Part shown: positions 32,342 to 36,122 of the stretch, piece by piece
Numbering within the stretch: position 1 is the first letter of the stretch
Layout of the letters: every line of letters begins with the position of its first letter
DNA from: Caballeronia sp.
GTDB taxonomy: Bacteria; Pseudomonadota; Gammaproteobacteria; Burkholderiales; Burkholderiaceae
Reading direction: 5' to 3'
DNA length: 36,122 nucleotides
NCBI RefSeq assembly: GCF_028292365.1
Contig: NZ_JAQGMM010000199.1
Span: forward strand, 1-36,122
Translations under genes and position numbers: made by a program
Notes under the pieces: generated by a model
Told to the model about the DNA's origin: nothing
The model's input: only the letters and a program-made list of their open reading frames with translations
The model's database searches: none

Positions 32342-33178
32342 ATGGGGACAGCAGCACGCAAGGCCGCGGTGAAGAAGAGCGCGGCAGTGAAGAAAGCCAC
32401 AGGCAAGACCGTAAGACGTTCGAGCACGAAAGAGCGGATTCTCGCCATCGACGTGGGCGGTACGGGCCTGAAGGCCGCGATTATCGACGCGCACGGAAAG
32501 ATGGAAACCGAGCGGGTAAAGGTAGCCACGCCGCATCCGTGTCCGCCGGACGTGTTGGTGCAGAAACTGGTGGAACTGGTCGGGCCGCTGTTGACGCCGC
32601 TGCCTGCCACGCAGATCTCGATTGGTTTTCCGGGCGTAGTGCGGGACAACCACGTGCTGACCGCACCAAACCTTGGCAACGAATTCTGGCGCAACGTGCC
32701 GCTCGCGGACATGCTGGCCGAGCATCTTGGGCACCTGCCGGTGCGCATCATCAACGACGCCGAGATGCAGGGGCTTGCTGCTATCGAAGGGAAAGGGATC
32801 GAGTTCGTGCTGACGCTGGGCACGGGTGCGGGCACCGCGCTTTTTCGCGATGGCGAACTCATGCCGCATCTCGAGCTGGCGCATCATCCGGTGAACAAAA
32901 ACAAGACCTACGATGAATATCTCGGCAATGCGGCGCGCGACAAGGCGGGCAACAAGCGCTGGAATCGCCGCGTGGAGAAAATTATCGGCATCCTGAGTTC
33001 GCTCGTGAACTACGACCGTCTGTGGATTGGCGGCGGCAACGCGGCCAACCTCAATTTCGAGTTGCCGGATAACGTGAAAGTCGTCTCGAACGAAGCTGGT
33101 ATTGAAGGCGGCGCGCGGCTCTGGCACCCGCGTTCAGTGCGCGAAACGCGGCAATTGCCGGCAGGAGCGTTTGAATGA
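32342..33178 (+). CDS. ppgK: Polyphosphate glucokinase (ROK family)
   Basis: A 278-residue ROK-family kinase. The phosphate loop is DVGGTGLK (37-44), with catalytic Asp139 in IINDAEMQG. The second phosphate motif is LGTGAGTALF, and the PPGK-type segment is ELAHHPVNKNKTYDEYLGNAARDKAGNKRWNRRVEK. The last segment distinguishes polyphosphate glucokinases from ordinary ROK sugar kinases. It phosphorylates glucose using polyphosphate. The first 30 residues carry 10 Lys/Arg in an alanine/lysine pattern resembling histone H1-like tails. It is 10 bp after zwf and its stop overlaps the HAD gene start (ATGA), so glucose entry and oxidation are produced together. Confidence 0.85.
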   Translation: MGTAARKAAVKKSAAVKKATGKTVRRSSTKERILAIDVGGTGLKAAIIDAHGKMETERVKVATPHPCPPDVLVQKLVELVGPLLTPLPATQISIGFPGVVRDNHVLTAPNLGNEFWRNVPLADMLAEHLGHLPVRIINDAEMQGLAAIEGKGIEFVLTLGTGAGTALFRDGELMPHLELAHHPVNKNKTYDEYLGNAARDKAGNKRWNRRVEKIIGILSSLVNYDRLWIGGGNAANLNFELPDNVKVVSNEAGIEGGARLWHPRSVRETRQLPAGAFE

Positions 33179-34065
33179 CATCCATCGGTGCTACGGGTCT
33201 TAAGCTCAGTCCCGGTCACGACGACCCGGAGCAGGCGCTGGCGGCGCTCGCGAAGGTCGAACTCGTGATTTCGGATTGTGACGGCACCTTGCTCTACACG
33301 GATAAATCACTGGGGGAGCCCGCGAAGGACGCCGTGCGCACTCTCACGACCGCGGGTGTCCGCTTCACGGTGGCGAGCAGCCGGCCGGGCAAGGGCATGC
33401 ATTCGATCGTTGAAACGCTTGGAATCCAGTTGCCGTTTGCCGCTTTCAACGGCGGCAAACTCGTCGATCCCGCCGGCTGGAAGACCCTGAGCGCTCACTA
33501 CTTGTCGCGCGACGCCGCGCAAACGGCCCTGGAGAGCCTCGCGCGCGACGGAGTGGACGCGTGGGTGTTTATCGACGACCAGTGGTACATCACGAATCCC
33601 GGCGGCGAATACGTGCCGCTGGAGCGCCGGACCGTGGGATACGACGCGGTGGTGGTCAAGCGTTTCGAGGATATCGACCTGGACTCGGTCGAAAAGATCG
33701 TGGCGTCGACGAATGACGCGGCGCTGCTTCAACGAAAGGAGGCCGAGTTCCAGGACACGCTCAAGGGCCGTGCCATGGCGATGCGCTCACAGGCGTATTA
33801 CCTCGACATCACGCATCCGCTCGCGAATAAAGGCGAGGGCGTGCGAGAACTGGCGCGGTTGGCAGGCGTTGCGCTGGAAAACGTTGCGGTGCTGGGGGAC
33901 ATGGGCAACGACGTCGCCATGTTCGATGTGGCGGGTGTTGCCATTGTGATGGGTCAGGCGTCAGCAGACGTTCAATCGCACGCGATGTTTGTGTCGGCCA
34001 CGAACGATGAAGACGGCTTTGCCTTAGGCCTGAGCGGATTGGTAGCGGCCCGGAAGGGAAAATGA
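33175..34065 (+). CDS. HAD superfamily (subfamily IIB, Cof-like) phosphatase
   Basis: The 296-residue protein has HAD motif I at 34-38 (DCDGT), motif II in FTVASSRPGKG, the motif III lysine in ANKGEGVREL, and motif IV in VLGDMGNDVAMF. The IIB cap domain lies between motifs II and III. Family members dephosphorylate sugar phosphates and related molecules in the cytoplasm. It overlaps the polyphosphate glucokinase gene by 4 nt, so a sugar phosphate linked to glucose metabolism is likely. A role in draining excess glucose-6-phosphate or 6-phosphogluconolactone is possible but not shown. An extra N-terminal segment of about 25 residues precedes the catalytic domain. Confidence 0.92.
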   Translation: MTSIGATGLKLSPGHDDPEQALAALAKVELVISDCDGTLLYTDKSLGEPAKDAVRTLTTAGVRFTVASSRPGKGMHSIVETLGIQLPFAAFNGGKLVDPAGWKTLSAHYLSRDAAQTALESLARDGVDAWVFIDDQWYITNPGGEYVPLERRTVGYDAVVVKRFEDIDLDSVEKIVASTNDAALLQRKEAEFQDTLKGRAMAMRSQAYYLDITHPLANKGEGVRELARLAGVALENVAVLGDMGNDVAMFDVAGVAIVMGQASADVQSHAMFVSATNDEDGFALGLSGLVAARKGK

Positions 34066-34122
34066 TGGTGCGGCTGGACACTGGGGAACCGGACACGCGT
34101 GAGTTGAAAATGAGCTCAAACG

Positions 34123-34197
34123 ACGTGATTCCAACACGTGAGAGAGCGACATCGGCGCCATGCGATGCTGACTGGCAGCATCAAGCGGTGGCGCCGA
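34123..34197. other. Structured intergenic region: small hairpin plus nested two-stem hairpin
   Basis: ACGTG (34123-34127) pairs with CACGT (34135-34139). Next, TCGGCGCCA (34152-34160) pairs perfectly with TGGCGCCGA (34189-34197), enclosing a second perfect stem GATGCTG (34164-34170) with CAGCATC (34176-34182) and a 5-nt loop ACTGG. Unpaired bases are 3 nt on the left and 6 nt on the right. It lies between the convergent HAD and infA-type genes. No T run follows. It could be a 3' UTR structure, a bidirectional terminator or a small RNA element. Confidence 0.6.
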
Positions 34198-34273
34198 CGA
34201 AGCGTTGCTCTCGACTCCGGTCAACAGGACTGTGCGGGACTCGCTTTAACAGCGCGTCACAACAGCATTCTGC

Positions 34274-34540
34274 TTAGCGGCGACGCATTTGCGGACGTTG
34301 ACCACCGCCGGTTGCGCGTTCGTCCTTGTGCCGGAAGTTGATCCGGCCTTTCGTCAGGTCATACACCGACAATTCCAGCGTCACACGGTCGCCCGCGAGA
34401 ATCCGGATATGGTTCTTGCGCATGCGGCCCGATGCGTACGCGCCCACGACTACGCCGTTGTCCAGCGTCACGCGGTAGCGGCTATCGGGAAGCACTTCGT
34501 CAACAATGCCGTCCAGCTCGAGTAACTCTTCTTTCGCCAT
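34274..34540 (-). CDS. infA: Translation initiation factor IF-1 (long paralogue)
   Basis: The 88-residue protein matches IF-1: [64 protein letters not shown], the OB-fold that binds the 30S A-site. IF-1 is normally 72 residues; here a basic/glycine-rich tail of 16 residues ([16 protein letters not shown]) is added. AAGGAG precedes the ATG. The gene stands alone, not beside rpmJ or secY, so it is likely a second infA copy as found in many Burkholderia relatives. The tail may change RNA binding or ribosome affinity. Confidence 0.93.
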   Translation of the reverse strand: MAKEELLELDGIVDEVLPDSRYRVTLDNGVVVGAYASGRMRKNHIRILAGDRVTLELSVYDLTKGRINFRHKDERATGGGQRPQMRRR

Positions 34541-34631
34541 ATAAAGCTCCTTAAATCATCTATTCGTTGCGATTGTATGCGAGACCGGCCCGACCTCGCG
34601 ATGCCTTTTAACGCCTAACAGTCGCGTGCAG

Positions 34632-34934
34632 TCACAGATCTGCAACAGTCTGGCCGTCGATTTGGCCGTCGATCAGTTTTTCCGCGTGCAACAAGCACGC
34701 CCGGCGAGCCTGGCCGCCGTTTTCAAACGATCCGGTCTGCTCAATGCGGAACACGCGGCTTTCGCCCGTTGCTTCCTCGCCGGCCGGCGGCGCGCGGCGG
34801 ATGCGCACCGACGCTTCGTAACCGGTATCCGCTGCACGGACTGCGGCGCCGCCATCGCGGGCGCCACGGGGGTATATCAGCGGATGGATTTCATAACCTT
34901 TGTACGTCTTAAGCGGCTTGACCAGTTCTTTCAT
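34632..34934 (-). CDS. Conserved hypothetical protein (100 aa)
   Basis: Not recognised with certainty. The start MKELVKPLKTYKGYEIHPLIYPRGARDGGAAVRAADTGYEASVRIRRAP and the rest (SRVFRIEQTGSFENGGQARRACLLHAEKLIDGQIDG) suggest a compact beta-rich domain followed by a helix. This kind of small protein is widespread in Burkholderiaceae. The ATG at 34934 has AGGAAAC just upstream. Longer in-frame starts exist but are unsupported. It is 91 bp upstream of the infA-type gene on the same strand. No cellular role can be given. Confidence 0.7.
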   Translation of the reverse strand: MKELVKPLKTYKGYEIHPLIYPRGARDGGAAVRAADTGYEASVRIRRAPPAGEEATGESRVFRIEQTGSFENGGQARRACLLHAEKLIDGQIDGQTVADL

Positions 34935-35567
34935 GTTTCCTGAATTCCTGTATTGCGCCCGCCCGGGCATCGAAATATGCGGCCGATGCCTTGAAAACCA
35001 ACTCGGCAACCGTTTGGTGCCCCTTGGCACGCGCGGTCGACAGGCGTTTACGAGCAAAAATACGTGCGGCGCACACATGGCGCAGCCGCTCGCTGGGCTG
35101 TAGGTGTTGAAGAACGTCGCGGTAACACCGCGGTAACACGTGTGCCGCGCATGGCGCGCTGCCCATGCCACTATGCACGTATTACCCATGCAACCATGCG
35201 CGGTACAACGCGTGGAAGCAAGCAACCGTCGACGTCGCTGCTGTTTAAACTTTGAAGACGAATGCAGGGCCGCGACCGGTTGCGGAGCCCACACTGCCGG
35301 GGCGATGACATTCAGCCAAGGCGTTGCGCTGAAATGTTGGGTGGATCGCTGTTGCCGTGGCAAACACGCTGCGCCAGAAGCGCACTATGTATTATTAGAC
35401 AGCAAATCAGAAAAAAGTTCCGCTGTCGCCGGAGGCCCCGCCTCTCGATGCTGCAATGTTGACATGCCCGGCCGACCGGCGCCGCGCGGGTTTTCGCGCG
35501 GTTTCCGTCGAATGGTTTTATGTCATCCAACCGCCTTCCAGCGGCACCGAAGCATCCATTATAACCA
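34935..35567. other. Long gene-poor stretch upstream of corA 3' end
   Basis: No convincing gene is seen. An 89-codon minus-strand frame (34909-35178) overlaps the next gene and has an unsupported start; it is doubtful. A short direct repeat GCGGTAACAC occurs twice at about 35116-35136. A small hairpin GAGGC-CCC-GCCTC lies near 35432-35444. A TATAAT-like sequence occurs on the minus strand near 35560. The region could hold the promoter of the 100-residue gene and the 3' end of corA. Confidence 0.4.
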
Positions 35568-36122
35568 TCATAGCCATCCTGCCTTGCGGAACCGCCAGTA
35601 AAGGCCAATGTCCAGCGCAAGCATCACGACAATCACCGCCGGATAACCATAGGCCCAGTCGAGTTCCGGGATGCGGTGGAAGTTCATGCCGTAGATCCCG
35701 GCGATCATGGTGGGCACGGCGAACAGCGCCGCAAACGAACCCAGCCGCTTGGTCACTTCGCTTTCCGCCAGCGAAATCATGCCCAGATTGACCTGGATCG
35801 CGGTCACGATCATTTCACGACGCCCTTCGATAATTTTCACGATGCGCAACAGGTGGTCGTAGACATCGCGGAAATAATCCTGCATGCCGCCGCAAATCCC
35901 CGGCGCGCGGCCGCCGTACAGTTTGCTGACCGCTTCCAGCAGCGGCGAAGTGTGATGCAGCAACAGGACGAGACGGCGTTTCAAGGAGTACAGATCCTCG
36001 ATGATCACGCGTGACGCTGCCGAGCCGTTGCGCTCGAAAATGCGTTCCTCGAGTTCGTCGAGTTCCGCGCCGAGCGCCTCCAAAATGGGGAAATAGCGGT
36101 CCACCACGTTGTCGATCAGCGC
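35568..36122 (-). CDS. corA: CorA-family Mg2+/Co2+ transporter, C-terminal part (gene runs off the right edge)
   Basis: The last 184 residues are present. A long helical region (LDELEERIFERN...IEDLYSLKRRLVLLLHHTSPLLEAVSKL...YFRDVYDHLLRIVKIIEGRREMIVTAIQVNLGMISL) leads to the pore helix and signature YGMNF (GMN motif) after VPTMIAGIYGMNF. A second membrane segment and a basic C-terminus (YWRFRKAGWL) follow. The frame is open to the window end (reading ALIDNVVDRYFPILE), so the GTG near 36107 is not the true start. It forms a pentameric inner-membrane channel for Mg2+ influx. Confidence 0.93.
   Translation of the reverse strand, partial: ALIDNVVDRYFPILEALGAELDELEERIFERNGSAASRVIIEDLYSLKRRLVLLLHHTSPLLEAVSKLYGGRAPGICGGMQDYFRDVYDHLLRIVKIIEGRREMIVTAIQVNLGMISLAESEVTKRLGSFAALFAVPTMIAGIYGMNFHRIPELDWAYGYPAVIVVMLALDIGLYWRFRKAGWL

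Noticed and set aside
34062..34277. Plus-strand 71-codon frame overlapping the HAD stop (ATGATG)
   Set aside because: The start overlap resembles coupling, but the translation is disordered-looking, covers the nested hairpins and matches nothing recognisable. The RNA structure explains the region better.
34909..35178. Minus-strand 89-codon frame
   Set aside because: It overlaps the start of the 100-residue gene and lacks a ribosome binding site. The C-terminal half looks somewhat protein-like, but the support is insufficient.

Overview
The window looks like a chromosomal segment from a beta-proteobacterium of the Burkholderiaceae, probably Paraburkholderia or Caballeronia. This is inferred from the GC-rich coding sequence, the dense metabolic operons, the DUF3311/sodium:solute symporter pair beside a Cache-type two-component system, an H-NS-like small protein, an extra long infA-type gene and a zwf/polyphosphate-glucokinase/HAD operon. 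No species can be fixed from sequence reading alone. No rRNA, tRNA, CRISPR array, insertion sequence or integrase was seen.

Layout. (1) 1-5231: two divergent catabolic units around a regulatory region at 1659-1946. Leftward are an FAD-dependent hydroxyacid dehydrogenase and the start of a sugar-type periplasmic binding protein. Rightward are a cupin sugar-phosphate isomerase-like protein, a shikimate-dehydrogenase-like enzyme, an SDR and a UlaG-like metallo-hydrolase that carries an apparent frameshift. A perfect 11-bp inverted repeat sits between the units. (2) 5306-9342: a monocarboxylate-type symporter with its DUF3311 partner, divergent from a Cache histidine kinase and a NarL/FixJ response regulator; two near-identical 15-bp motifs in opposite orientation lie between them. 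(3) 9409-10933: a divergent inositol-monophosphatase-like gene and a TetR regulator. (4) 11096-21410: the most interesting part. A GntR/FCD regulator sits between two rightward units. The first holds a luciferase-like monooxygenase, an aldehyde dehydrogenase, a NIPSNAP protein and a PotDFGH-type ABC importer. The second holds a DUF1185 'amino acid synthesis' protein, an alpha/beta hydrolase and a flavin reductase with an extra C-terminal domain. The same operator-like palindrome (TGG-N4-CCA core) precedes both units and, in variant form, the regulator.

(5) 21411-27786: smaller and less conserved genes (H-NS-like protein, unknown small proteins, a YhbW-like luciferase-family protein, a PhnD-like binding protein, a fatty acid desaturase, a lipoprotein) with several gene-poor stretches of 250-650 bp. 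(6) 27958-30548: an FtsI/PBP2-type transpeptidase directly behind an arylamine N-acetyltransferase. (7) 30775-34065: glucose-6-phosphate dehydrogenase, polyphosphate glucokinase and a HAD phosphatase in one operon. (8) 34066-36122: a structured intergenic region, an infA paralogue, an unknown 100-residue protein and the C-terminal part of CorA.

Working model. Region 4 could be a self-contained uptake and degradation pathway. The importer brings in a small, probably nitrogen-containing or cationic compound, and the flavin reductase supplies FMNH2 to the monooxygenase. The alpha/beta hydrolase and DUF1185 protein would process the oxygenated product, the aldehyde dehydrogenase would oxidise an aldehyde intermediate, and the GntR protein would switch everything through one palindromic operator. 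The gene logic recalls the Rut pyrimidine-degradation pathway, but the proteins are not Rut orthologues as far as can be read. The substrate is unknown.
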